Assembly: GCA_964548275.1 (NCBI GenBank)
Contig: CAZJQI010000068.1
Span: 1-21,658, forward strand
Source: JAUVUV01 sp964548275
Lineage (GTDB): Bacteria > Gemmatimonadota > Glassbacteria > GWA2-58-10
Reading direction: 5' to 3'
Length of the DNA stretch: 21,658 bases
In this document: piece by piece, positions 13,614-21,517 of the stretch
Numbering within the stretch: position 1 is the first letter of the stretch
Layout: every line of letters begins with the position of its first letter
Position numbers and translations under genes: made by a program
Notes under the pieces: model-generated
Databases searched by the model: none
What the model was told of the DNA's origin: nothing
The model's input: only the letters and a program-made list of their open reading frames with translations

Positions 13614-16469
13614 ATGGACAAACAGGAATCTAATCCAGCGGCGGTTGAAAAAACCGAAGATCAGGCTGGTGAAGGAAAAAAGAGGGTTCCGCCGGGGCTT
13701 CTTACCCGCAGCACAATGGTTGAGCAATCCCGCCCGGAGCAGAGAAGTACCTACGGGTTCAAGGGCGGCATAATTGCGTTTGTCGATTTGGACGGCAAGG
13801 TTTATATAACTCCCGGCACCAGGCTGAAACTGGATATGCTAACCGAAGCCAGCTTCAAAAGGCCCCGCCCGCAGATTGAAGTGCCCTATTCGGACGGCAC
13901 GATCAAAAGCAAGCGCTGGCTGCGCAAGATGCTCCCGAAATCCGAGATCATCCGTTCGGTCAAAGAAAACCGGCTGCCCAAGTTGGAAGCCAAGGTTTAC
14001 GCCGCCTTACTGAAAGTGAACCTCGATGGCATCCGCGATCTGCCAGAGGATTTTCTCTCAGAGCGCTGCGCTAAGGTGAAGGAGAAACTGTTCCATTATG
14101 TTGGTCTCTGCGCGAGTTACTGCGGAATTCTATCCTTTACCGACTGGGAGGTGAACACCTGGGTAACGCCTTACTCGGACTCCAAAAAAGATTTGCTCGT
14201 AAACCATGGTTACGTTTACCTCGAATCGATGATCCATGTGCCTTATTCGCTTGAGAGTGAAGATAACCGGGAATGGCTCTCCCGAAATATTCCGGTTGAG
14301 GAGTGGGCCCGTACCCGGAAAGAGATAGAAGAGTATCGTCTGCAGAAAAGCCTGGAAAAGGCGAAAAAGAAAATCGAGGAGCTCGGGCTTAAAGACTTGC
14401 CGGAAGAACTTCTGAACTGCTCCGCAGCCAGTGAAGAAACCCTCCCCGAATATATTGGCATGGCAGGCTCTCACAATGGAATCCTTTCTTTCACCGATCC
14501 CCTTGGGAAAACCTATGTCACCCCGGCCACCAGAGAAAAGGTCGATCTACTGAAATCTCTGGGCTATCAGTTTATGGGCCCGGTAATCAAGGTTCCTTAC
14601 TCGCTGAAAACTGATGAAGATATCGCCTGGCTGAAAGCCAATATCAGCGCAGAACACTGGGAAGCCGCCAGGCAGACTACCCAGGCCGAGCTTGAGCAGT
14701 TCGAATTGGAACAGGCTGAAAGAAGGCAACGAAGCCTGCAACTCGAGGACCTGCCCAATGAGCTGATTGAGCGTTCGATCAAAACAGACAGCAAACAGAC
14801 CGGCTCTGCCGGGCAGTATTACGTGAGGAACGATATCCTCGGATTTGTCGACCCGGCGGGTTTTGTCTATATCACCCCGGTTACGAAAAAGAAAATAAGC
14901 CTGCTTCGGGAATCCGGCTACCGGCAGTCAGCCGCCGGCTTCAGAGTTCCCTATTCCGACGGTACCAAGGAGCACCTGGATTTCATCCGCCGGCATCTCT
15001 CCCAGGAGGAGCTCGACAAATGCGCTAAGCAACGCCGGGAAGAAGCGGAAAAAGAGCTCAAGACAAAAATCGAAGAGACAGTGGATAGCCTTGATTTGAA
15101 GCAGCTATCGGAAGATTTAATCTCACGTTCTGCAAAAACAGATCAGCAGGATATCCAGCTTATCGGGCATTACTGCTCGCGTAGCGGTTTAACCTGTTTC
15201 ATTTGCGAGGACGGCTATTTTTACGTTACCCCCACGACTCCCTGGAAGGAAGAGGCGCTGAGAAAAGCCGGATACCGTTTGCCGGACCACCTGATAAAAA
15301 TTCCCTGCGGTTCCCAGACAGAGGAGGACATTCAGTGGCTGAATAGCAATCTCCCTGAAGGAGAATTTGAAAAAAGCAGCCAGGAAGTGGCCCAAAAGGA
15401 AAAAGAACTGAAGGAAAAAGAACTGAAAATGGTTTTGGAGAAATCAGGTATCAGCGACCCGCCTCCGGAAGAAATCGCCTCGCGCTCAGCTAAGACAGAA
15501 GAGCTTTGCCCCGACCAAGTGAGCCACTATATAATCCAGGGAGAAATTCTCGCCTTTGTGGGCCCTGACCAGCATATCTGGATCACGCCGCATGCTCCCT
15601 CGAAAACTGAAATACTCCAAAATGACAACTACAAGTACGCCACTCGCCGGATTGTCATTCCCTTTGCAAGCGACTCCGAGGCCGATATTCAGTGGCGGCA
15701 GGAAAACTTCCCTGAAGAAGAACAGCAGCGATGCCGGGAGGAAGTGCAGGCCGTAGAAGCCGAAAAAGAGGACCGTCTGGCCCAGGATATCGCTGATAAA
15801 CGCTTACTCAGACAGCTCGACTCCGCATTTCTTCAGCGTTGCCTTCGCGCCGAGAAAGTTTCTGCACAACTGGTCGGCGTCTATATCCAGCGCGGCGAGA
15901 TGCTCTTTTTCGTGGACTCCGTGCGCATTCTTCACATTACTCCCTTTACGCAGGAGAAGCTGAATAGCCTTATCGGAACAGGCTACTATACCCAGGATTC
16001 TGCCGATATTCCACATGCCTCTGGAAGCAAAGAGGATATGCTGTGGATCGAAAGCAATCTCCCGGAAGGCGAACTGGAACGCACCCGCAATGAAATTCAG
16101 AAAATCGAGAAAGTCGAAGATGATGAAAAAGTAAAGGAAAACATAGAAAAATTCTCTCTCAAGCCCATACCGGCCGGTATTCTCGAGCGCTCTGCGGACA
16201 GCGGCCAGCTGGACCCGAACAATATAGGCAGGCTCGGCATTTACCGTGGAGTTCTTGCCTTTGTCCAGCCTGATGAGCGGGTAATTGTCTCATGGTATAC
16301 CCCGGATAAACAGGAAGCCTTAGAGAATTGCGGATACAAGCTGGAAGGTCGGATACCGATCAAAGTACCTTACGCCATGCCCGATCCGACCCAGCGCCAG
16401 TGGCTTCTGGAGAACCTGCCCGAGCCGGATGATGAAGAACAAATCTCAGTGGAGGAAAACGCCGGATAA
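13614..16469 (+). CDS. Large cytoplasmic protein of eight ~118-residue repeats, unknown
   Basis: I do not recognise a family. The 951-residue protein has no signal peptide or membrane helix. It is built almost entirely from eight tandem units spaced 117-119 residues apart. Each unit has a start like LPEELLxRSAKT, then a ~75-residue probably beta-rich core with landmarks GILxFxDxxGxxYITP, KxxLLxxxGY, IKVPY and EDIxWLxxNLP. A charged, probably coiled-coil linker of about 35-40 residues rich in Glu, Lys and Gln follows. Unit 1 has the longest divergent linker, and unit 8 shifts the TP motif (SWYTP). The chain ends in an acidic tail. The in-frame TTG at 13605 would add three residues; no ribosome site is seen for either start. 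It may act as an extended binding scaffold, but nothing shows the ligand. Confidence 0.85.
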   Translation: MDKQESNPAAVEKTEDQAGEGKKRVPPGLLTRSTMVEQSRPEQRSTYGFKGGIIAFVDLDGKVYITPGTRLKLDMLTEASFKRPRPQIEVPYSDGTIKSKRWLRKMLPKSEIIRSVKENRLPKLEAKVYAALLKVNLDGIRDLPEDFLSERCAKVKEKLFHYVGLCASYCGILSFTDWEVNTWVTPYSDSKKDLLVNHGYVYLESMIHVPYSLESEDNREWLSRNIPVEEWARTRKEIEEYRLQKSLEKAKKKIEELGLKDLPEELLNCSAASEETLPEYIGMAGSHNGILSFTDPLGKTYVTPATREKVDLLKSLGYQFMGPVIKVPYSLKTDEDIAWLKANISAEHWEAARQTTQAELEQFELEQAERRQRSLQLEDLPNELIERSIKTDSKQTGSAGQYYVRNDILGFVDPAGFVYITPVTKKKISLLRESGYRQSAAGFRVPYSDGTKEHLDFIRRHLSQEELDKCAKQRREEAEKELKTKIEETVDSLDLKQLSEDLISRSAKTDQQDIQLIGHYCSRSGLTCFICEDGYFYVTPTTPWKEEALRKAGYRLPDHLIKIPCGSQTEEDIQWLNSNLPEGEFEKSSQEVAQKEKELKEKELKMVLEKSGISDPPPEEIASRSAKTEELCPDQVSHYIIQGEILAFVGPDQHIWITPHAPSKTEILQNDNYKYATRRIVIPFASDSEADIQWRQENFPEEEQQRCREEVQAVEAEKEDRLAQDIADKRLLRQLDSAFLQRCLRAEKVSAQLVGVYIQRGEMLFFVDSVRILHITPFTQEKLNSLIGTGYYTQDSADIPHASGSKEDMLWIESNLPEGELERTRNEIQKIEKVEDDEKVKENIEKFSLKPIPAGILERSADSGQLDPNNIGRLGIYRGVLAFVQPDERVIVSWYTPDKQEALENCGYKLEGRIPIKVPYAMPDPTQRQWLLENLPEPDDEEQISVEENAG
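13689..16460 (+). repeat. Eight in-frame protein repeats, period ~354 bp
   Basis: Units begin near 13689, 14040, 14397, 14751, 15105, 15462, 15816 and 16167. The steps are 351-357 bp, so the period is kept to within two residues while the sequence has diverged strongly. This indicates old duplication under a structural length constraint. Strongest conserved points in the units are the TP dipeptide, the GY before the third strand, VPY or IPx, and WLxxNLP. Confidence 0.85.
15398..15427 (+). repeat. Perfect 15-bp tandem duplication in the repeat gene
   Basis: GGAAAAAGAACTGAA occurs twice head to tail, adding KEKEL-type residues to the linker after unit 5. It looks like a recent in-frame slippage event in the charged linker. 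Confidence 0.85.
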
Positions 16470-16618
16470 AATAAACCCTCAAAATCGGGTGTAGGAAAAT
16501 CGTTCAATACCACTATAGCCTTTAATAAGACGACTTGCTATTATATATTATATATTTAATCTGATTCTGATTATCAAATAAATGCTTTAAATCTAACTTG
16601 TATTCTGATCAATGTAAG

Positions 16619-17143
16619 ATGAAGCTGTTACCCTTTATCCTGGTCGGCTGCCTTGCGGTGGTCAGCGGCTGCAGCAGCTTGAAAGCGAAACTGGGAGGAA
16701 AACCTGTTGCGCCGGAGCCTGCCGCAACCCATGTGGCCTCTGTGCTTGACTCGCTGTGGCAGGCTGAGCTCCCTGTGGACACGGTTATCCTGGAGGAACG
16801 CAGCCGGGATAAATATACCCCCACTGACAACAAATCGGTATTCCGCCGCGGGCCGTCCTCGGTCGAGGTTGGTGTACCGGCTAAAATCCGGGGCTACCGG
16901 GTCCAGCTCGCTTCCTCAGACAGCCGCAAGGAACTCGAGGCCATTGTCAAGAGGGTCGAACGGGAGTTTTCCACCAGGGCCTATCTGGAAGAGTACGACA
17001 GCCGTTACGCCTTACGGATCGGCTCTTTTATTCGCCTGAACCAGGCCCAAGCCGAGAGAGACCGGGCAGTTTCATACGGCTATAAACATGCCTGGATAGT
17101 ACAGACTGATATCTCTTTTCAGGAGATCCAACATAAGGAGTAA
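16619..17143 (+). CDS. SPOR-domain lipoprotein
   Basis: This is a predicted envelope lipoprotein that binds peptidoglycan. A signal with lipobox VSGC (Cys18) opens the 174-residue protein. A Pro/Ala-rich and charged linker runs to about 85, and a SPOR domain fills roughly 88-165 (GYRVQLASSDSRKELEAI, then YALRIGSFIRLNQAQAERD). SPOR domains bind septal glycan strands stripped of stem peptides, so a role at the division site or in cell-wall remodelling is likely. The ATG at 16619 is chosen because the signal peptide starts there; a TTG at 16598 would add seven residues before it. The upstream region 16470-16618 is very AT-rich and probably holds the operon promoter. The gene is two bases from the next one. 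Confidence 0.87.
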   Translation: MKLLPFILVGCLAVVSGCSSLKAKLGGKPVAPEPAATHVASVLDSLWQAELPVDTVILEERSRDKYTPTDNKSVFRRGPSSVEVGVPAKIRGYRVQLASSDSRKELEAIVKRVEREFSTRAYLEEYDSRYALRIGSFIRLNQAQAERDRAVSYGYKHAWIVQTDISFQEIQHKE

Positions 17144-17145
17144 AG

Positions 17146-17472
17146 ATGCAGGTAAGGGGAAAATTTTTTCACCTGGATGAGACTTGCAGTATTTTCAAGC
17201 ATCTCAAAGAAGGCGAGGCGTGTTTTTACAAGTCAGTTTGTGATGCAATCTGCAACTTGAACGACGGCAAAAAGGAATATAAAAAAATGCGGGATGAACT
17301 CGATTTCCGCGCATTTCCCAACGCCTGGAAGAAAAAGGAAATGGAAATACTGACCGTGGCTGCCAAGGTGATCCGCCGGCTGGAGGAAAATGAGAACCTC
17401 CTCGATGCGAAAAGGCTTAAATCCGCCTACGGTTTCAACGCAGCCAAACGGATAACCACTCGGCCTAAATAA
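17146..17472 (+). CDS. Small Cys-containing protein of unknown function
   Basis: I do not recognise this 108-residue protein. It has no signal peptide or membrane segment. Four cysteines lie in the first third (14, 26, 32 and 36, spacing C-x11-C-x5-C-x3-C), with His9 and His19 nearby. The rest is charged and helical, with Leu/Glu/Lys-rich stretches at 41-49 and 65-92. The Cys group could bind a metal or cluster, or be a modification target. AAGGAG followed by seven bases precedes the ATG and overlaps the end of the SPOR gene. The radical SAM gene begins two bases after its stop. Tight coupling suggests a shared task with its neighbours. Confidence 0.8.
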   Translation: MQVRGKFFHLDETCSIFKHLKEGEACFYKSVCDAICNLNDGKKEYKKMRDELDFRAFPNAWKKKEMEILTVAAKVIRRLEENENLLDAKRLKSAYGFNAAKRITTRPK

Positions 17473-17474
17473 CT

Positions 17475-18494
17475 ATGCGTGAAGCTTCCTATTATACGGC
17501 CGGAGATTCCGGCAGGGTTGAATGTACCCTCTGCCCACACAACTGCAAAATTGCGCCGGGCAAAAGAGGTCTCTGCGGAGTAAGAGAGAACCAGGACGGA
17601 AAGCTGGTAAGCCTCGTTTATGGCAAACTTGCCGCCTCACATATCGACCCGATCGAAAAGAAGCCCCTCTTTCATTTCCTACCCGGCTCTTCAGCCTATT
17701 CCGTCGCCACAGTGGGCTGTAACCTCTCCTGCCCATTCTGCCAGAACCATGATCTTTCCCTTGCCTGCCGCGACAAGTCCCGTATCGGAGGGTTCGATGC
17801 CCAAGTCGAGCAGATTGTGGCCGAGGCCCTGAGCTCCGGCTGCGAAAGCCTCTGTTTCACTTATACCGAGCCGACTATCTTTTTCGAGTACATGCTGGAT
17901 CTGGCAATCCTTGGCAAAGAGAAGGGGCTTAAAAATACTATGGTCTCCAACGGCTTTATCCAACCCGAGCCGCTCAAAGAACTCAGCCCCTACATGGACG
18001 CAGCCAATATCGATCTCAAAGCGTTCCGCGAAAAGACCTATCGCGAGATTCTTAAAGCCCGGCTCCAGCCAGTGCTGGACACGATCTCAACCCTGCCCTC
18101 GCTTGGCGTGTGGACCGAGGTTACCACGCTTGTCGTACCAGGGATGAACGACAGCGACGAGGAACTGAAAGATATCGCCGCCTTTCTTGCCGGTCTTGAT
18201 CCTGAAATTCCCTGGCATGTAAGCCGTTTTTATCCCAGTTATCTTTGGACTGGCCATGAGCCGACCCCTGTAGCCTCGCTGCACCGCGCACTTCAAATTG
18301 GAAAAGAGGCGGGCTTGAAATACGTATACACTGGCAACGTTCCTGGAGAACCGTCGGAAAGTACGGCCTGCCCAGTATGCGGCCAGCTTGTTATCGAACG
18401 GTGGGGGTTCACAGTTTCGCAACTGCGCCTCGAACCGGGAGGGCGCTGCAGTTCGTGTAACACAAAAATTGCCGGAGTATTCGCGGGCTCTTGA
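17475..18494 (+). CDS. amrS: AmmeMemoRadiSam-type radical SAM enzyme (AmrS-like)
   Basis: This radical SAM protein resembles PflA-type activases and the 'AmmeMemoRadiSam system' enzymes, whose reaction is not settled. The 339 residues start with a four-Cys cluster (17, 20, 24 and 34, CTLCPHNC...GLCGVR). The [4Fe-4S]-binding C-x3-C-x2-C is at 82, 86 and 89 (GCNLSCPFCQN). A radical SAM barrel follows with FTYTEPTIF and WHVSRFYPSY. At the end is a rubredoxin/zinc-ribbon-like pair of CxxC motifs (299/302 and 325/328). No AMMECR1 or MEMO partner gene is visible here. No clear ribosome site precedes the ATG, and translation is probably coupled to the gene two bases upstream. Confidence 0.87.
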   Translation: MREASYYTAGDSGRVECTLCPHNCKIAPGKRGLCGVRENQDGKLVSLVYGKLAASHIDPIEKKPLFHFLPGSSAYSVATVGCNLSCPFCQNHDLSLACRDKSRIGGFDAQVEQIVAEALSSGCESLCFTYTEPTIFFEYMLDLAILGKEKGLKNTMVSNGFIQPEPLKELSPYMDAANIDLKAFREKTYREILKARLQPVLDTISTLPSLGVWTEVTTLVVPGMNDSDEELKDIAAFLAGLDPEIPWHVSRFYPSYLWTGHEPTPVASLHRALQIGKEAGLKYVYTGNVPGEPSESTACPVCGQLVIERWGFTVSQLRLEPGGRCSSCNTKIAGVFAGS

Positions 18495-18536
18495 TCACTG
18501 ACTGGTTTTTTCAAGCCAGAATCTCCTGGAATTCCC

Positions 18537-19178
18537 ATGTTTAAAGTCTGCGAAACATTCATCTCGGTTTCAGGCGAGTCCAGTTGGCAGGGGCTGGTGG
18601 CCACGTTCATCCGTTTCAGCGGATGCGATGTTAACTGTTCCTGGTGCGACACGGAATATGCACGCCAGGAGGACGGCACCGAGGTTTCGCTCGCAGAGTT
18701 GATGTCGATCTGCCGGACGAACCAGGTCCGCCGGGTAGTGCTCACCGGTGGTGAACCTCTCCTGCAGAAAGAGCTCCCCGCACTCTGCAAGTCACTGCTG
18801 GATGAGGGTTTCGACGTGCAGGTGGAAACCAGCGGCACCCGCTTGGTGGACAAACTCGACAAGCGGGTGATGAAAGTTCTCGATATCAAGTGCCCGAGCG
18901 CCCGGGCGCTGAAAGGTTTCCACTGGAGTAATATCGACCTGCTGGGCAAAAGGGATGAGATAAAGTTCGCCCTGGCTGACCGGAAGGACTATGAATGGGC
19001 ATTGTCAATCATGCGCAAATGCAAGCTGGAGAGCCACTGCAAGGTGCTTTTCTCCACAGTGGAAGGGCGGCTTGATCCGGCCCGGCTTGCCGAATGGATG
19101 ATCGAGGACGGGCTTTCAGTAAGGCTTCAACTCCAGTTGCACAAGATTCTCTGGCCGGAGGCGACCAGGGGCAGATAA
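18537..19178 (+). CDS. queE: QueE-like 7-carboxy-7-deazaguanine synthase
   Basis: QueE is a radical SAM enzyme that turns 6-carboxy-tetrahydropterin into 7-carboxy-7-deazaguanine, a precursor of queuosine in tRNA and of deazapurine DNA bases. The 213-residue protein has the N-terminal ETFISVSGE, the C-x3-C-x2-C cluster at 30, 34 and 37 (GCDVNCSWCDT), VVLTGGEPLLQ (67-77), VETSGT (96-101), DIKCPSA (116-122) and the C-terminal LQLHKILWP (198-206). These are family signatures. QueC, QueD and QueF are not in the window, so the pathway cannot be confirmed locally. It lies 42 bp after the other radical SAM gene and is likely the last gene of that operon. Confidence 0.9.
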   Translation: MFKVCETFISVSGESSWQGLVATFIRFSGCDVNCSWCDTEYARQEDGTEVSLAELMSICRTNQVRRVVLTGGEPLLQKELPALCKSLLDEGFDVQVETSGTRLVDKLDKRVMKVLDIKCPSARALKGFHWSNIDLLGKRDEIKFALADRKDYEWALSIMRKCKLESHCKVLFSTVEGRLDPARLAEWMIEDGLSVRLQLQLHKILWPEATRGR

Positions 19179-19452
19179 AGCGTATCTTCTTATTTATCAG
19201 GCAGTTACAAATATTTTCTCTTTTGTTGAAAAATCTGGTAAAACGCATTTTTCATTCTCTCCACTTTCGGTGCCGTTAATTCGACTCCTCCAATGTGAAA
19301 CAGCAGCCATTTTTCTCAAAGCGATAATAAAAACAAAAATCGGTCCTTTGAGTTTTATCTGAAGTAATCCGTGAAAGTGAAACTGGGGGGAAACAGTGAA
19401 ATAAGTTTTGAGCGAATCATATTTTTCTTCAGACTTGGAACCGAACTTACTT
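19179..19452. other. Convergent intergenic region
   Basis: This spacer separates the ends of queE and mnmG. Only weak dyads are seen, such as AGATA...TATCT (19173-19187) and GATAAA...TTTATC (19174-19198). Neither makes a convincing terminator, and no gene is visible. Confidence 0.5.
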
Positions 19453-21357
19453 TTATTCCACCTGCTTTACAGCCTTTTCTTTCTTCCTGGCCCTGCTCAG
19501 TTCGACCATCAGCGCGGTGATGTCAGCGGAGCGAATGCCTGGAATGCGGGTGGCCTGGCCGAGGGTGGCGGGTCGGTGGCGGGTCAGCCGCTCTCGGCTT
19601 TCAGTAGAAATGGTCGCAATTTTCGAGAAATCAAGCCATTGGGGGATACGCACCCCCTCCACTTTTTTCGTCTCTTCGATTTTAGCCCGCTCGCGCGCCA
19701 TGTAACCCTCGTACTTGATTTCCACTTCGACCTGGGTCAGCACGTCGGGGTCCCCGGTTGAATACCTTTCGTCCTTCCCATCTTTTTCCAGATGTTTCAA
19801 AAGGCCTTCCAGGATAACCTCCGGCCGCTTGAGTATCTTCTCAAGAGTCAGGCTTGCCTCGGTCTGGGCGCTTCCAACCTTGCGGAAATAAGGGTTGATC
19901 CGCTCCGGGCTTATCCTGGTGCGGCGAAAGCTTTCCAGCCACTCCCTGACCCGGCTGCGCTTGCTCTCCACCCGTGCGAACTGCTCGTGTGTAATCAGGC
20001 CGAGCTTGTGGGCAAGCGGCGACAGCCTCAGGTCGGCGTTGTCCTGGCGAAGAGACAGGCGGAATTCGGCCCGTGAGCTGAAAAGCCTGTAGGGCTCATC
20101 AACCCCCTGGGTAACGATGTCATCGATCAGCACGCCGACATAGCTTTGCGCGCGCGAGAAAGTGACCGGCTCCTTGCCCTGAACCCTGCATGCTGCATTG
20201 ATTCCTGCCACCAGCCCCTGGGCAGCGGCCTCCTCGTAGCCGGAGGTGCCGTTAACCTGTCCTGCCAGATAGAGCCCGGAGTAGCGTCTTGATTCGAGAC
20301 TCAGGTGAAGCTCGCGCGGGTCGTAGCAGTCGTATTCGATAGCATAGGCAGGCTTGAGCATCACGGCTTTCTCAAGCCCCTCCACACTGTGCATCATCTG
20401 TTCCTGAACCTCAAGCGGAAGGCTGTTCGAGAAGCCGTTGAGATAAATCTCGCTGGTGTCGAGACCCTCTGGCTCGAGAAACAGGTGCTGGATTTTGCGC
20501 TCCGGGAATTTGACATACTTGTCTTCGATCGAGGGGCAGTAGCGCGGTCCGCGCCCCTTTATATAACCGCCGTAGAGGCTGGAACGTTTCAGGTTTCCGA
20601 GAACGAGTTCGCGGGTGGTTTCGGTGGTGCTGGTATGCCAGCAGCTTCGCTGAGGCAGGGGCTCGCATAGGTAGAAATGCGAAAACCGATAGCCGGTGCC
20701 GTCCCCGGGCTGCTCGACCATGGCTGAATAATCCACTGTGCGTCCGTCGATTCTGGGCGGAGTGCCGGTCTTGAAACGCAACACTGGAAGCTCGAGCTGG
20801 CGCAGGCATTCGGCCAGCTCTTTGGAGCAAGGGTCCCCGGCCCTGCCGGCAGGGATGCTGTGCTCGCCGATCCGGATCAGGCCGTCGAGAAACGTTCCTG
20901 CGGCCAGGATCACTGCGTCGACTTCAAATGAATCGCCCTCAGCAGTCTCCACACTGCGCACCCGGTGGTTTTTAACTATAATCCCGCTTACCATTGCCTG
21001 GTAAAGGGTAATCATGGGGTGAGACTCGATCAGCGAGCGCATGGCTTTGACATAGAGCCGCCGGTCTGACTGGGAGCGCGGAGAACGGGCTGCGGGACCC
21101 TTGCTCGTGTTCAGCATTCTGAACTGGATCGAGGCCATGTCAGCGGAGCGTCCCATCAGGCCTCCGAGAGCGTCGATCTCGCGCACGAGCTGTCCCTTGG
21201 CCACCCCGCCGATTGAGGGATTACACGACATCTGGCCGATCGTGTCGAAATTTTCCGTGATCAGCAGGACCCTTTCGCCCAGGGTGGCAGCGGCCCAGGC
21301 CGCCTCACAGCCTGCGTGTCCCGCGCCAATTACTGCTATCGAATACTTTTCTTGCAT
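19453..21357 (-). CDS. mnmG: tRNA uridine 5-carboxymethylaminomethyl modification enzyme MnmG (GidA)
   Basis: MnmG works with MnmE and uses FAD, NADH and a folate to build the cmnm5 group on the wobble uridine (U34) of certain tRNAs. The 634-residue length is normal. Signatures are the FAD-binding VIGAGHAGCEAA (9-20), SCNPSIGGVAKGQ (44-56), the segment RYCPSIEDKYVKFPER with its conserved Cys, and the C-terminal helical region ending RPATLGQATRIPGIR. The ATG at 21357 is taken as the start. A TTG at 21375 would add six residues (reading FHVKH through a parS site), a pattern seen in annotated MnmG and RsmG proteins. No clear ribosome site precedes either start. Neither rsmG nor parAB follows it here, unlike the common gid-par order. 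Confidence 0.97.
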   Translation of the reverse strand: MQEKYSIAVIGAGHAGCEAAWAAATLGERVLLITENFDTIGQMSCNPSIGGVAKGQLVREIDALGGLMGRSADMASIQFRMLNTSKGPAARSPRSQSDRRLYVKAMRSLIESHPMITLYQAMVSGIIVKNHRVRSVETAEGDSFEVDAVILAAGTFLDGLIRIGEHSIPAGRAGDPCSKELAECLRQLELPVLRFKTGTPPRIDGRTVDYSAMVEQPGDGTGYRFSHFYLCEPLPQRSCWHTSTTETTRELVLGNLKRSSLYGGYIKGRGPRYCPSIEDKYVKFPERKIQHLFLEPEGLDTSEIYLNGFSNSLPLEVQEQMMHSVEGLEKAVMLKPAYAIEYDCYDPRELHLSLESRRYSGLYLAGQVNGTSGYEEAAAQGLVAGINAACRVQGKEPVTFSRAQSYVGVLIDDIVTQGVDEPYRLFSSRAEFRLSLRQDNADLRLSPLAHKLGLITHEQFARVESKRSRVREWLESFRRTRISPERINPYFRKVGSAQTEASLTLEKILKRPEVILEGLLKHLEKDGKDERYSTGDPDVLTQVEVEIKYEGYMARERAKIEETKKVEGVRIPQWLDFSKIATISTESRERLTRHRPATLGQATRIPGIRSADITALMVELSRARKKEKAVKQVE

Positions 21358-21358
21358 A

Positions 21359-21374
21359 TGTTTCACGTGAAACA
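21359..21374. promoter_or_regulatory. parS: parS site 1 (ParB-binding), at the mnmG start
   Basis: TGTTTCACGTGAAACA is a perfect 16-bp match to the conserved bacterial parS sequence known from B. subtilis. ParB (Spo0J) loads here and spreads to organise origin segregation. It ends two bases before the ATG of mnmG, so ParB could affect mnmG expression. Confidence 0.93.
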
Positions 21375-21411
21375 ATCAAAGACTTAGAATTTCCCCTGTC
21401 AGAGACAAAAA

Positions 21412-21427
21412 TGTTTCACGTGAAACA
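21412..21427. promoter_or_regulatory. parS: parS site 2 (ParB-binding)
   Basis: This is a second perfect TGTTTCACGTGAAACA, 53 bp from the first. With its flanking A5 and T5 it forms a 26-bp perfect palindrome (21407-21432). Paired parS sites near gid/par genes mark origin-proximal DNA in many bacteria. Confidence 0.94.
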
Positions 21428-21489
21428 TTTTTGCTCTTAAGTACTGCCCGTTTAACTAATAAGCAAAGAAAAAAATTATTTTTCATTTT

Positions 21490-21517
21490 ACTTTTGTAAC
21501 CAAAAGTAAACAAAAGT
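21490..21517. repeat. Short repeat with three CAAAAGT/ACTTTTG units
   Basis: ACTTTTG-TAAC-CAAAAGT forms a 7-bp-arm hairpin (21490-21507), and a third CAAAAGT follows at 21511-21517. It lies in a non-coding AT-rich stretch at the right edge. A 63-codon minus-strand frame through it is low-complexity and probably not a gene. Confidence 0.5.

Noticed and set aside
13689..16460. CRISPR-like or tandem DNA array
   Set aside because: The periodicity is at protein level in an open frame; the DNA units are diverged and there are no short identical repeats with spacers.
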